Origin: Oscillospiraceae bacterium
GTDB lineage: Bacteria > Bacillota > Clostridia > Oscillospirales > Ruminococcaceae
Reading direction: 5' to 3'
DNA length: 64,000 nucleotides
Assembly (NCBI GenBank): GCA_024404875.1
Contig: JAKSPK010000001.1
Coordinates: 62,001 to 126,000, forward strand
Positions 7,613 to 16,456 of the stretch are shown here, in pieces. Numbering within the stretch: position 1 is the stretch's first letter; the number at the start of each line of letters is the position of its first letter. Made by a program: the position numbers and the translations under genes. Under the pieces are notes generated by a model. The model ran no database searches. It was not told the origin of the DNA and saw only the letters and a program-made list of their open reading frames with translations.

Positions 7613-8209
7613 ATGACAACAATAACGCAGAAAAAACGATCGGTCTATGTGGTCGTTACCCGTACAGGAACCGGCGTTGCAAAGATCATACGCGTCATCT
7701 CCCGTATGCCCTATTCCCATGTTTCACTTTCTGCCGATCCTGCGCTGCATGAGCTTTACAGCTTCTGCCGCAATTATAAACCGATCCCCCTCCCCGCAAC
7801 CTTCAATATCGAGGTCATCGGAGAGGGTACGCTCGGTAAATTCCGGAATATCCCCTGCGAGATCTACGAAGTCCCTCTGACCGCGGAGCAGTATCACCAT
7901 TTCCAATGTCTCATTGAGCATTTTTCCGCCTACCGGAAACGATATTCCTACAGCATCATCGGACTCATACGCGTCAAACTCCAGATCCGCAGTGAACTGC
8001 ATAAAAAATTCGTCTGCTCGCAGTTTGTTGCCTATGTGCTGAGTGAATGCGGCGTGAAACTCAATAAGCCGGCATGTCTCTATTCGCCTGATGATCTGCG
8101 CTATCTCCCTGATGCGAAGCTGATCTATCGCGGCGAACTGAACCGCTATTACCGCGAGTGCATCGACCAACAGATTCTCTATGCACCGCTGATACATTCC
8201 GCAGTATAA
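7613..8209 (+). CDS. Permuted papain-like (YaeF/YiiX, C92-type) hydrolase
   Basis: 198 residues in which the catalytic His comes before the Cys, the circularly permuted order of the NlpC/P60-related YaeF/YiiX group. The His lies in PYSHVSLS (about residue 36) and the Cys in KFVCSQFVAYVL (about residue 141). Such proteins are thought to be amidases or acyl hydrolases; the substrate is unknown. No signal peptide is visible, so it is probably cytoplasmic. A GAGGA ribosome binding site precedes the ATG. Its 3' end overlaps the convergent gene at 8179-8526 by 31 nt. Confidence 0.7.
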   Translation: MTTITQKKRSVYVVVTRTGTGVAKIIRVISRMPYSHVSLSADPALHELYSFCRNYKPIPLPATFNIEVIGEGTLGKFRNIPCEIYEVPLTAEQYHHFQCLIEHFSAYRKRYSYSIIGLIRVKLQIRSELHKKFVCSQFVAYVLSECGVKLNKPACLYSPDDLRYLPDAKLIYRGELNRYYRECIDQQILYAPLIHSAV

Positions 8210-8526
8210 TCCGCGGCACTGTCCGCGAGAATGAAAAGACGCAGAAGCAGCTTTCCGGTGGAAGGCGGTAGCTTTTCCGCTGCCGCCAGCATCGCTCCGG
8301 TCTTCGGATGCGGCAGTGTCAGTGCCCATTCGCCTCCGCCGAGCAGAAGTGTTTTCTGCTGACCCTTTGCATCCGCCGGACGGCTAAGCTGTGCAAGTGC
8401 CGGCGTTCCGCCGTAGAGTGTCCGGCGGGTTTGCTGTGCTGTCCGGAGCATCCCCATGCCAAGCATCATAAATGAACAATAACCCATCACCGCAATCCAT
8501 GCGGCTTTTTTTATGTGCTTTTTCAT
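8179..8526 (-). CDS. Small membrane-anchored protein downstream of spoIIP
   Basis: 115 residues with an N-terminal hydrophobic segment (about 8-30) after MKKHIKK, then a mostly polar domain. Its ATG overlaps the spoIIP stop (ATGA), so it is likely co-translated with spoIIP and may act with it during sporulation; that is inference from context. No family recognised. Its last 31 nt overlap the convergent papain-like gene, and no terminator is visible between them. Confidence 0.55.
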   Translation of the reverse strand: MKKHIKKAAWIAVMGYCSFMMLGMGMLRTAQQTRRTLYGGTPALAQLSRPADAKGQQKTLLLGGGEWALTLPHPKTGAMLAAAEKLPPSTGKLLLRLFILADSAADYTAECISGA

Positions 8527-9662
8527 TGTGTACCCCTTTCTGCAAGATCCGTGATGACGGCGCTGAGCGCCTTGCCTGTCAGCTCGCCTGCGAAGCGAAC
8601 CTCCTCCAGTGTATTTCCTTGTGAGCCGACCTCGATCAGCAGGCTGCCTTGTGTCAGATCCTGATTGTATTTCCGGTAATCAAAGAGGATGGGTCTTGTG
8701 AAGCCGGGAAACATTTTCTCAGCGGTCTGCTGCAATTTGCTGGCAAAATGAAAATTTTTCCGATACTCCGGCATACCCATTGTGCCGTCATCGCAGCCGG
8801 AAATAATCATGATCTGCGCTGATTGCTTTCCGCTGATATCCGCAACCGGTGCGGCGACTGCATCCCCTTCGCCGAGTGCATCGCGGTGGATATCCAGTGC
8901 AATGCAGATGCTTGGATATTCCGCGAGAATGCTGCGGACAGTCGCAGCACTGTTGTCGTAGCTTCCGCTCCATACGGGAAAATCGTGGATTTCCCGTGCA
9001 TGGACAACGCCGATGCCTGCTGCCGCGAGTTGTTCTGCGATTGCATCGCCGACCATGACCATATTTTTATCCGGTTCGGTTGTGCGGAAATTGAAGCCGT
9101 CGGTATAGGTTCCGGTCTTTTCAGAAACAAAACTCTCGGTCGTATGGGTATGATAGATCAGCACCATCGGTGTTCCGTCGGTTTTAAGTTCAAGCTCCGG
9201 TTCGATGCGGCTCTCCGTGAGCAGATCGGCATTGCTCCAGAATGTTGTATTCCGAACCTGTCCGCCGCCGTCAAGCGAAAAAAACAGATTGCCGGGCTGG
9301 ATGCCGAAATGCCGGTCAACGATTGTTCCGCCTGCGCCGGAATTGTCCTGCTGATAGAGCTGCGAATGATGCATGGCCTTTGAGCCCTCGGATTCGATGT
9401 TGATAATGTTCGGATTTTCTTTTGGCGGATCGGCTGATGCCAGAAGTTCCGGTGTTGTGGCCGGTGCGGCTTTCGTCTGCGGCGGGGCAGTCTCGGAGGG
9501 AGGCTGCGTTTCCTCTGCGGAAGCAGTCTCCTGCGGGACGGCTTCCGGCAGGACGGCGGTCCCGATCACGGTCTGCTCCATAAGCGGAACAGCGCGCCAG
9601 CCCGCGAGCAGGACGGAACCAGTCAGGCTGAGCAGGAGTAGCTGTCTGAGAGATTGTTTCAT
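8523..9662 (-). CDS. spoIIP: Stage II sporulation protein P
   Basis: 379 residues: N-terminal membrane anchor (about 5-22), a long Ala/Pro/Thr/Glu-rich linker, and the SpoIIP catalytic domain with VLIYHTHTTESF near residue 170, DIHRDA, and IEVGSQGN near 342. SpoIIP is a Zn-dependent amidase/endopeptidase that, with SpoIID and SpoIIM, thins septal peptidoglycan during engulfment. The start at 9660-9662 is 8 nt from AAAGGAG; an ATG six bases upstream is too close to it. A SigE promoter is expected, but I could not identify one convincingly. The gene shows the genome belongs to a spore-forming lineage. Confidence 0.92.
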   Translation of the reverse strand: MKQSLRQLLLLSLTGSVLLAGWRAVPLMEQTVIGTAVLPEAVPQETASAEETQPPSETAPPQTKAAPATTPELLASADPPKENPNIINIESEGSKAMHHSQLYQQDNSGAGGTIVDRHFGIQPGNLFFSLDGGGQVRNTTFWSNADLLTESRIEPELELKTDGTPMVLIYHTHTTESFVSEKTGTYTDGFNFRTTEPDKNMVMVGDAIAEQLAAAGIGVVHAREIHDFPVWSGSYDNSAATVRSILAEYPSICIALDIHRDALGEGDAVAAPVADISGKQSAQIMIISGCDDGTMGMPEYRKNFHFASKLQQTAEKMFPGFTRPILFDYRKYNQDLTQGSLLIEVGSQGNTLEEVRFAGELTGKALSAVITDLAERGTQ

Positions 9663-9782
9663 ATGCATTGCTCCTTTAGTATGTGCATTTTGGTAATGCA
9701 TATGCGGCAGAGCGGAAAATCATGCATATCCGTATAGCAGTACGTTGTTGACAAAATGACGCAAAGGCTTTATAAAAATATA

Positions 9783-9811
9783 TTGCGGAACTGGGATCTT
9801 TGTGCTATAAT
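9783..9811 (+). promoter_or_regulatory. SigA promoter of the GH2 gene
   Basis: TTGCGG, a 17-bp spacer and TATAAT with an extended -10 TGC, 38 bp before the start codon. Confidence 0.8.
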
Positions 9812-9849
9812 AGAAACGATAGACAATCTCGCAAAAGGAGCAGCCGCAC

Positions 9850-12639
9850 ATGAAACGATATTCTCTGCATACGGAATGGGAGCTTGCGCTGGATCCCGTT
9901 CCCTGTCAGTATAATGCGCCGCCCACCGGATATCCGCTGATCATGCAGCTGCCCGGTACGACGGCACAGCAGCAGATCGGCAATTTCAACACTGCCCGTG
10001 AGGATGGCTTTCTCACTGAAAAATATCCATTTTGCGGGCAGATCTGGCTGCGGCACATCATCCGTCTGAGTACGGAAGAACTGCAAAAGCCGCACTGCAC
10101 ACTTCATCTTGAGCGAACACGCATGACGCGGCTCTGGATCAACGGACAGCCCGCCGGCAGCGAAAACAGTCTCTGTACGCCGCATGAATACGATATCACC
10201 GGACTTTTGACGCCGGAGACCGAGGTCGTACTCTGCATAAAAAATACGGATTACCCCGTTCCGGGCGGACATATGACCTCACAGGACACGCAGACAAACT
10301 GGATCGGCGTGACAGGCGGAATATATCTCGAATTTCACGAAGATACATATCTTTCCGATTTGCAGGCCTATCCGGATGCTGCGGCTCGGCGCGTGACGGT
10401 GAAGGGCATCCTGCACGGTGCGGCGCAGATCACTGCAGCACTCAGCGCATCGCAGCCGCCCGGTTCCGGAACAGAAGGCATCAGCTATGCTGTGCCGGAG
10501 GCAGTTATGCTCTGCAGCGATGAGGAGGGGCGTTTTGCGTTCACGATTCCTCTGCCGGAAAATGCGCCGCTCTGGACAGAATATGATCCGGCGATGATCG
10601 TGCTCTGGCTGACGCTTCCGAACGGCGAGAGCGAGCCTGTTGAATTCGGTCTGCGGGATTTCAAAGCCTGCGCCGATCACTTCGAGCTGAACGGCGTTCC
10701 GGTGATGCTGCGCGGGCGGCATGATGGCATGGCCTTTCCGCTGTCGGGTGCTGCGCCGACGGATTTGGAAGCGTGGCTGGATGTGCTGCGCCGCGCAAAG
10801 GACTGGGGCCTCAATCATATCCGCTTTCACACCTGCTGTCCGCCGGAGGCAGCCTTCGATGCGGCAGATATGCTCGGCATTTTCATGGAGCCGGAGCTGC
10901 CCTTCTGGGGAACGGTCGATGCGGAGGGCGGCGAAAAATACGATCCCGAAGGACAGGCATATCTGATCCGCGAGGGACTCCGCATTTGCAGGGCATTCGG
11001 CAATCACCCCTCATTCTGTATGTTTTCGCTTGGTAATGAGCTGTGGGGCAGCAAGGAACGGCTTGGCGAGATCATCGAACTCCTTCGCGCTGCCGATCCA
11101 CGCCCGCTTTATACGCAGGGCAGCAATAATTTCCAGCATATGCCGCTGCAGCTTCCGCAGGAGGATTTCTGGACGGGCGTCCGTACCGGAAAGGGAAGAT
11201 TGATTCGCGGTTCCTTTGCGGACTGTGATGCACCGATCGGCAGGATGCAGACACACGCGCCTGCTTCTGACTGGGATTATGAAGCATATCTCGCCCCGCA
11301 GAAAACAGAACATACTGCAGAGGAAGCGGGCGGCACAGCCGAGATCGAGATTCAGTACGGAACCGGTGTCCGGCGTGTGAAAGCAGAGAAGCAGGAGAAA
11401 ATACTGGTACCGACGGTTCCGGTGATTTCTCACGAGGTCGGGCAGTATAACTGCTACCCGGATTATGACGAAATATCGCATTATACCGGCGTGGTCGAAG
11501 CGCGGAATTTTGAAATCTTCCGCGAGCGGCTGGAGAATGCCGGAATGGGAATGCAGGCGCGGGATTTTTTTGAATGCGCCGGTGCATTTTCACGGGAATG
11601 CTATAAGCAGGAGATCGAAGCTGCCATGCGTTCACCGCATCTTTCAGGATTTCAGCTGCTCGATTTGCAGGATTTCCCCGGACAGGGAACAGCCCTTGTC
11701 GGTATGCTTAATGCACTCGGCGAAAACAAAGGCTTCATTCGGCCGGAGGAATGGCGGAGCTTTTGCGGCGATCTGGTTCCGCTGGCGCGGTTTGATTCCT
11801 TTGTGTATGCAGCGGGCGATGCATTTGCGCTGACGCTTGCGCTCCGCATTAGTCGGCCGTGTGTCATCGAGCAGCCCTATCGCGTTACGCTGACCTGCGG
11901 CGATGTGCAGATTACGGCGCTGAGCGGAACTGTTCCTGCCTCCGGATGCGGTTATCTGACGCTGCGGCAGGAGACTGTTCAGATCCCGCCGGACTGCACC
12001 GGTACGGCAAGGCTGACATTTGAGCTGCCGGATTCAGGCATCTCAAATCACTGGACGCTGACTTTGTTTCCGCCGGTTTCGCCGGTGCCGGAGATCCGTA
12101 CGGTGCACAGCTTTACTGAAGCGGAGCCGTATCTTGCAGAGGGCGAGAGCGTCCTGCTGCTGCCGGCGCAGATTACAGAGACCGTGCGTGGCTTTTACTG
12201 TGCGGATTTCTGGAATTACCATATGTTCCGAATCATTTCGCAGAATATGGGCAAGTGTGAGCCTGCGGGAACAATGGGACTTTGTATCGACAATAAGCAT
12301 CCGGTCGCACGGGCGATGTTCAGCGAGCGCTTCAGTACACCGCAGTGGTACAGTGCCGTGACGCATTCGGACTGCGCCGTTCTGGATGCAGCGCCCGCCG
12401 GATACCGTCCGACGGTGCAGCCGATCGACAATACAGAACGCAATCACCGGCTCGGCATGATATTTGAGACAGCCGCAGGCGGCGGAAGACTGTTGATCTG
12501 CACGGTGCGCTTTGACGAGGCACCGGAGGATCTCTGCCTGAACCGGCTGTATCATGCGCTTGCGGATTATCTGCAAAGCGATGCCTTTGCTCCGAAACCT
12601 GCCCTGTCTGTGGAAATGCTGCGGCAGCTGTTCGGCTGA
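9850..12639 (+). CDS. Glycoside hydrolase family 2 (beta-galactosidase/glucuronidase-like)
   Basis: 929 residues. The order fits GH2: a jelly-roll sugar-binding domain (QIWLRH, RMTRLWINGQPAG), an immunoglobulin-like domain, then a TIM barrel with NHIRFHTCCPPEAAFDAADMLG and the acid/base motif FSLGNELWG (Glu about residue 397). The nucleophile is expected in the segment around PVISHEVGQYN (near 525). No signal peptide, so it probably acts inside the cell on imported oligosaccharides. The exact substrate cannot be told. The C-terminal 300 residues are beta-rich and unassigned. AAAGGAG precedes the ATG. Confidence 0.85.
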   Translation: MKRYSLHTEWELALDPVPCQYNAPPTGYPLIMQLPGTTAQQQIGNFNTAREDGFLTEKYPFCGQIWLRHIIRLSTEELQKPHCTLHLERTRMTRLWINGQPAGSENSLCTPHEYDITGLLTPETEVVLCIKNTDYPVPGGHMTSQDTQTNWIGVTGGIYLEFHEDTYLSDLQAYPDAAARRVTVKGILHGAAQITAALSASQPPGSGTEGISYAVPEAVMLCSDEEGRFAFTIPLPENAPLWTEYDPAMIVLWLTLPNGESEPVEFGLRDFKACADHFELNGVPVMLRGRHDGMAFPLSGAAPTDLEAWLDVLRRAKDWGLNHIRFHTCCPPEAAFDAADMLGIFMEPELPFWGTVDAEGGEKYDPEGQAYLIREGLRICRAFGNHPSFCMFSLGNELWGSKERLGEIIELLRAADPRPLYTQGSNNFQHMPLQLPQEDFWTGVRTGKGRLIRGSFADCDAPIGRMQTHAPASDWDYEAYLAPQKTEHTAEEAGGTAEIEIQYGTGVRRVKAEKQEKILVPTVPVISHEVGQYNCYPDYDEISHYTGVVEARNFEIFRERLENAGMGMQARDFFECAGAFSRECYKQEIEAAMRSPHLSGFQLLDLQDFPGQGTALVGMLNALGENKGFIRPEEWRSFCGDLVPLARFDSFVYAAGDAFALTLALRISRPCVIEQPYRVTLTCGDVQITALSGTVPASGCGYLTLRQETVQIPPDCTGTARLTFELPDSGISNHWTLTLFPPVSPVPEIRTVHSFTEAEPYLAEGESVLLLPAQITETVRGFYCADFWNYHMFRIISQNMGKCEPAGTMGLCIDNKHPVARAMFSERFSTPQWYSAVTHSDCAVLDAAPAGYRPTVQPIDNTERNHRLGMIFETAAGGGRLLICTVRFDEAPEDLCLNRLYHALADYLQSDAFAPKPALSVEMLRQLFG

Positions 12640-12643
12640 GAGG

Positions 12644-12874
12644 ATGTGCGATGATATCTGCACAGAAAATCGCCAATACCGTTACTGCCGGATTTCCGGC
12701 TGCTGCATCCTGAATGAGGACGCGGCAACAATCCCCGCATTTGTGCTGACCGGGTATTATAATGGTGAGCGTGGATTTATCAGGGAGAAATATCTGAGAT
12801 ATCTGTTTTTCGCATTTTATCTGCTGCATCTGCTCAGTATATATTTTCTGCGGATGTATTTCTTCGGAAGCTAA
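12644..12874 (+). pseudogene. C-terminal remnant of a TraX-like membrane protein
   Basis: A 76-codon frame whose last part (YYNGERG, then KYLRYLFFAFYLLHLLSIY) closely resembles the C-terminal end of TraX-family acyltransferase-like membrane proteins, which normally have about 230 residues and eight helices. The upstream helices are missing: the GH2 gene ends only 5 bp before. There is no properly spaced ribosome binding site. I read this as a leftover after a deletion; a functional small membrane protein is the alternative. Confidence 0.5.
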
Positions 12875-12885
12875 GGAGGATGGAC

Positions 12886-13383
12886 ATGGAACCGAAATAC
12901 TGTGAAAATATTATCGTCGGCGTAATCTTCAAAAAGAAGTTTCAGTGGTACTGCACCGAAAAGAGCATCTGGAAGCTCGATTACCGTGCGCTCTATGCGG
13001 ATTATCAGGATACCTTCCGGAAGCGCGGGCTCGGACTTGCTGAATTCACGAAACAGGTCGGCTCGTTCAGCGAATTTCTGAGCAGCCGCTTCCGGATTCC
13101 GGTCGTGGACAAAGATACTGCAAAGGCATTTTTTGAGCAGATTATGCTGAACCAGATCTCATCAGGTGAACTGATGTACGAATTGTCGCGTGCGGAGACG
13201 GATGAACAGCGGAAGGCGCTTGTTCCGGCGCTCTTTGTTGATTTCGACAGCAAGCGTTTTTATTCCCAGTATCCGGAAAAGGATGAGAAATTCGAGAAAT
13301 ATGCGCCTGCCGGCTGGGAGAGCCGCTGTGCAGATTTCACGCGCTATATCCCGCGGGAGGAGCAATACTGGCTGGATATCTGA
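12886..13383 (+). CDS. Conserved-looking protein of unknown function
   Basis: 165 residues, soluble, rich in aromatic and charged residues (FKKKFQWYCTEK, PALFVDFDSKRFYSQYPE). The second of two nearby ATGs is chosen because AAGGAGG lies six bases before it. The FVDFDSKRFYSQYPE segment looks like an immunity-protein or SMI1-like C-terminal strand pair, but I cannot assign a family. A strong terminator follows. Confidence 0.6.
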   Translation: MEPKYCENIIVGVIFKKKFQWYCTEKSIWKLDYRALYADYQDTFRKRGLGLAEFTKQVGSFSEFLSSRFRIPVVDKDTAKAFFEQIMLNQISSGELMYELSRAETDEQRKALVPALFVDFDSKRFYSQYPEKDEKFEKYAPAGWESRCADFTRYIPREEQYWLDI

Positions 13384-13395
13384 ATCACTTCTAAC

Positions 13396-13428
13396 AAAAG
13401 TGCGGGCGTTCTGTCCGCACTTTTTGTG
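13396..13428 (+). terminator. Rho-independent terminator after the GH2 unit
   Basis: A perfect 10-bp stem (13396-13405 with 13415-13424) and a T run. Confidence 0.9.
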
Positions 13429-13488
13429 TGCTTGTCAGCCGTGCCAAAATCGGCGGCGCAGAATCATGATTTTTATTCTGCTTTCCTC

Positions 13489-13517
13489 TTGCTTTTTTTT
13501 GTCGTATAGGGTATAAT
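13489..13517 (+). promoter_or_regulatory. SigA promoter heading the long glycosyltransferase-purine run
   Basis: TTGCTT (13489-13494), a 17-bp spacer containing a T run, and TATAAT (13512-13517). It is the only strong promoter I see on the plus strand before 33.9 kb. Confidence 0.85.
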
Positions 13518-13582
13518 ATATAGTGTATGATTATGCGAATTTGCGGCTGAATCAGATCTGCCGCAGACAGGAGGAAGCTGTC

Positions 13583-15376
13583 TTGGAAGAAAAAAAGCTG
13601 ATATCGGTGATCGTTCCCTGCTATAATGAACAGGATGTTTTGCCGATGTTCTATAAGGAGATCACAAAGGTTTCTGCGGAAATGCAGGAGAAGCATCCTG
13701 AGCTGGAATTTGAGTATCTGTTCATTGATGACGGCTCAAAGGATCGGACACTGCGCACGTTGCGCGTCATGGCAAAATATGACAAGCGAGTGCGCTATAT
13801 CTCTTTCTCTCGCAATTTCGGAAAGGAATCCGGTATTTATGCCGGACTGCAAAATGCAAAGGGCGATTACTGCGTTGTGATGGATGCTGATTTGCAGCAT
13901 CCGCCGGCGTTTCTGCCGAAAATGTACGAAGCGGTCGCGAGCGGGCTTTATGACTGTGCTACAACACGCAGAGTCAGCCGTGTCGGTGAATCGAAGATCC
14001 GCTCGTGGTTTGCGCGGATGTTCTATAAAATCATTAACAAAATCTCGCAGACTGAGATTGTGGACGGCGCACAGGATTTCCGCTTCATGACCAGACAGAT
14101 GGTCGATGCCGTTCTGTCGATGTCGGAATACAACCGGTTTTCAAAGGGTATCTTCTCATGGGTCGGCTTTCGCGTGAAATACTATGAGTATGAAAATGTA
14201 GAGCGCGCTGCGGGCAAGACATCATGGAGCTTCTTCGGCCTGTTCCGGTATTCGCTGGAGGGCATCATCGGATTTTCGACAGCACCGCTTTCGATCTCTG
14301 CGATCATCGGTCTCCTCTCCTGTATGATCGGTATTATCATGCTGATAATCACAGTCATTAAGAAGCTGGTCATCGGCGATCCGGTTGCAGGTTATCCGAC
14401 CATGATCTGCACGATCCTGCTGTTCGGCGGACTGCAGCTTTTCTGCACCGGTATTCTGGGACTATATCTCGGCAAGACCTATCTGGAGGTAAAGAAGCGT
14501 CCGATCTATCTGACGCGTGAGACTGAGAAGGATGCAGAACGGATGCTGGATCTGGCGGATTCTGTGGATACTGCGGCGCTTGAAGCGGCAGAGAAAGCGG
14601 AGGATGAGACCGAACCGGAGCCGTTGAATGAAAGCCGTGATGCTGAGACAGCAGATGTGGAGTTTGATGCGATTGCTGCTGCAGCTTTTGCGGAAGCAGA
14701 GGCGGAACACGCGATGCAGGAACAAGCTGAGGCACAGGAAAAGGCTGAGGCAGAGCGTGCAGCGCAGGAACAGGAAGCTGCTGAGCGTGCAGCGCAGGAA
14801 CAGGAAGCCGTTGAGCGTGCAGCGCGGGAGCAGGAAGCTGTCGAGCGTGCACTTCGTGAACAGGAGGATGCTGACACGGCTGCGGATGACTCTGCAGAGC
14901 CTGCACCTGCCGAGAAGCCGAAGTTTGAGGTCAAGATCGACTACGATAAAAATAACTACGATGATGAAGAATATTTCGATGAAGAATATGATGACGACGA
15001 ATATGATGACGAATACGATGACGACGAATACGACGATGACGAATATGATGATGAATACGACGATGAATACGATGACTATGACGATGAGCCGGAGGATGTT
15101 CCGCCGTCCCTGATTGTCAGCTGGGCAGATCGTATCTCGGAGAAGTGGTCCAATTTCAAAAAGAAGATCAAAGACTCGTGGGAAAAGCTCGCCGCAGAGC
15201 GGGAAGCCGCCATGCGTGAAGAAGCTGAGCAGGCTGCCGCAGAGGAGATGGAGCGTGCTGCTGCTGATCCGGCGGAGAATTCATCCGATGCGCAGACCGG
15301 TACGGACAGCGGTGACGATGCGCAGAACCATGAGAAAACAAATGATGATGACACCTATCACGGTGCGCACTTCTGA
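13583..15376 (+). CDS. GT2 membrane glycosyltransferase (GtrB/DPM1-like) with long acidic tail
   Basis: 597 residues. Residues 1-230 form a family 2 glycosyltransferase: SVIVPCYNEQ, IDDGSKD and the catalytic DADLQHPP. Two transmembrane helices follow (about 240-275 and 285-310), the layout of GtrB/ArnC/DPM1-type enzymes that transfer a sugar from a nucleotide to undecaprenyl or a lipid. From about 325 there is an unusual tail: an Ala/Glu/Gln region with four 10-residue repeats of type ERAAQEQEAV, then an Asp/Glu/Tyr stretch, a short basic segment, and another Ala/Glu segment. The start is a TTG eight bases after AGGAGG; an upstream ATG has no ribosome binding site. Confidence 0.85.
   Translation: MEEKKLISVIVPCYNEQDVLPMFYKEITKVSAEMQEKHPELEFEYLFIDDGSKDRTLRTLRVMAKYDKRVRYISFSRNFGKESGIYAGLQNAKGDYCVVMDADLQHPPAFLPKMYEAVASGLYDCATTRRVSRVGESKIRSWFARMFYKIINKISQTEIVDGAQDFRFMTRQMVDAVLSMSEYNRFSKGIFSWVGFRVKYYEYENVERAAGKTSWSFFGLFRYSLEGIIGFSTAPLSISAIIGLLSCMIGIIMLIITVIKKLVIGDPVAGYPTMICTILLFGGLQLFCTGILGLYLGKTYLEVKKRPIYLTRETEKDAERMLDLADSVDTAALEAAEKAEDETEPEPLNESRDAETADVEFDAIAAAAFAEAEAEHAMQEQAEAQEKAEAERAAQEQEAAERAAQEQEAVERAAREQEAVERALREQEDADTAADDSAEPAPAEKPKFEVKIDYDKNNYDDEEYFDEEYDDDEYDDEYDDDEYDDDEYDDEYDDEYDDYDDEPEDVPPSLIVSWADRISEKWSNFKKKIKDSWEKLAAEREAAMREEAEQAAAEEMERAAADPAENSSDAQTGTDSGDDAQNHEKTNDDDTYHGAHF
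14753..14872 (+). repeat. Four 30-bp coding tandem repeats
   Basis: Consecutive 30-bp units encoding ERAAQEQEAA, ERAAQEQEAV, ERAAREQEAV and ERALREQEDA inside the glycosyltransferase tail. The first two units are nearly identical at DNA level, suggesting recent slippage or unequal exchange. Confidence 0.85.
14959..15087 (+). repeat. Degenerate Asp/Glu/Tyr codon repeat
   Basis: Short 12-15 bp units of GAT/GAC, GAA and TAT/TAC encode repeated DDEY blocks. Synonymous codons vary (GAT/GAC, TAT/TAC), so the protein composition seems selected rather than being fresh microsatellite expansion. Confidence 0.75.
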
Positions 15377-15408
15377 ATGATGCATCACCGCGGAAAGGAG
15401 CGCTGCCT

Positions 15409-16404
15409 ATGAACCGCAGGCTCAGGCTGCTGGTCATTATCCTGCTGGCTGCGGTACTGTTTCTGTGCACAGCGATCGTCAGCTTCCGGCTTTCCGGATA
15501 TCAGACAGTGACGGAGAATACCGGCGCGTCCTCCTCAGCCGGACGCAGCGCTGTAATCCTTTTTGAGGGATCGAACGGCATGAAAGGTGCCCGCACAGCA
15601 AACGGCAGAGTTCTGATCGAGCCGACATGGTATTATTTGCGGACAATGAGCGACAGTGTTCTCATTGCAAGACGCGGGAGCAGCAGAACCGATCACTACG
15701 GTCTGATCGCTGTTAACGGCGAATTGCTCGTGCCGTTTCTGTATCGCTCGTTTTATCCGGCCGATTCCGCCGGCGGAGACCTCTGGCTTGCGAGCTTTGA
15801 GGAGGAAGGAAAGCAATACTATCATCTCTATCATGCAGACGGTACGCGCTGGACAGATACGGCGTGGGATGAATGTGAATATGAGGACGGCGTGCTTTCG
15901 ATCAGCTCCGGCTCGAACAGATGGAAGGTTGTTCCGGAAAAAGGACAGCTTCGCCCGCTGGAGTGGCATACCGAAATGCCGGTCGGGCTGCATCAGCTCG
16001 TGACGGATCTGGATGAAGCCAAACTCCGGCGGCTGCCGCCCGCTGATACAATTATGCGGCTCAGCGAGACTGCAGCAAATTATCTCGCCTATCTTTTTGT
16101 TACAAAAAACCCGCCGGATGCATCGCTCATCAGTGCCGAAAGCGCAGCATCTGTGCGCGTGGAATACCGCTACAATTCCTGCCGGCTCGTTTCAGCGGAT
16201 ATTAGCCGGATCGGAACTGGTACGACGGAGGGGCTTCCCTCCTATATCCTGCAAATGCAGGTGCGCTATCAGCGGACAGCCGACGACGGTACGCTCAGCC
16301 TTGTCGATACGGCAATGATCCTGCGCATAACGCAGAATTCCGCCGGCGCATATACCTACAATGAGTTTTCCGACCTGCAGTTCAATGCGGCGGGCGGAGT
16401 CTGA
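15409..16404 (+). CDS. Membrane-anchored extracytoplasmic protein (WG-repeat-like)
   Basis: 331 residues with an N-terminal signal anchor (about 5-27: RLLVIILLAAVLFLCTAIV) and an outside domain. Segments such as GRVLIEPTWYYLR and YGLIAVNGELLVPFLYRSF have the pattern of WG beta-propeller repeats (a strand ending in a Gly-Leu/Ile-I, then a V-P/E-P turn). The C-terminal part is not recognised. It lies 32 bp after the glycosyltransferase, with AAAGGAG before the ATG, so an envelope role shared with that gene is plausible. Confidence 0.6.
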   Translation: MNRRLRLLVIILLAAVLFLCTAIVSFRLSGYQTVTENTGASSSAGRSAVILFEGSNGMKGARTANGRVLIEPTWYYLRTMSDSVLIARRGSSRTDHYGLIAVNGELLVPFLYRSFYPADSAGGDLWLASFEEEGKQYYHLYHADGTRWTDTAWDECEYEDGVLSISSGSNRWKVVPEKGQLRPLEWHTEMPVGLHQLVTDLDEAKLRRLPPADTIMRLSETAANYLAYLFVTKNPPDASLISAESAASVRVEYRYNSCRLVSADISRIGTGTTEGLPSYILQMQVRYQRTADDGTLSLVDTAMILRITQNSAGAYTYNEFSDLQFNAAGGV

Positions 16405-16456
16405 ATTTGATCCCGTATGCCGGACGCAGCGGGAGCAGAGTGAAAGGAACCGAACA

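Noticed and set aside
14753..14872. Possible CRISPR-like array
   Set aside because: Units are directly adjacent without spacers and stay in frame as coding repeats.
14370..14934. Ser- or Pro-rich minus-strand frames over the glycosyltransferase tail
   Set aside because: They arise from the low-complexity repeat read backwards; promoter, start site and known domain all support the plus strand.
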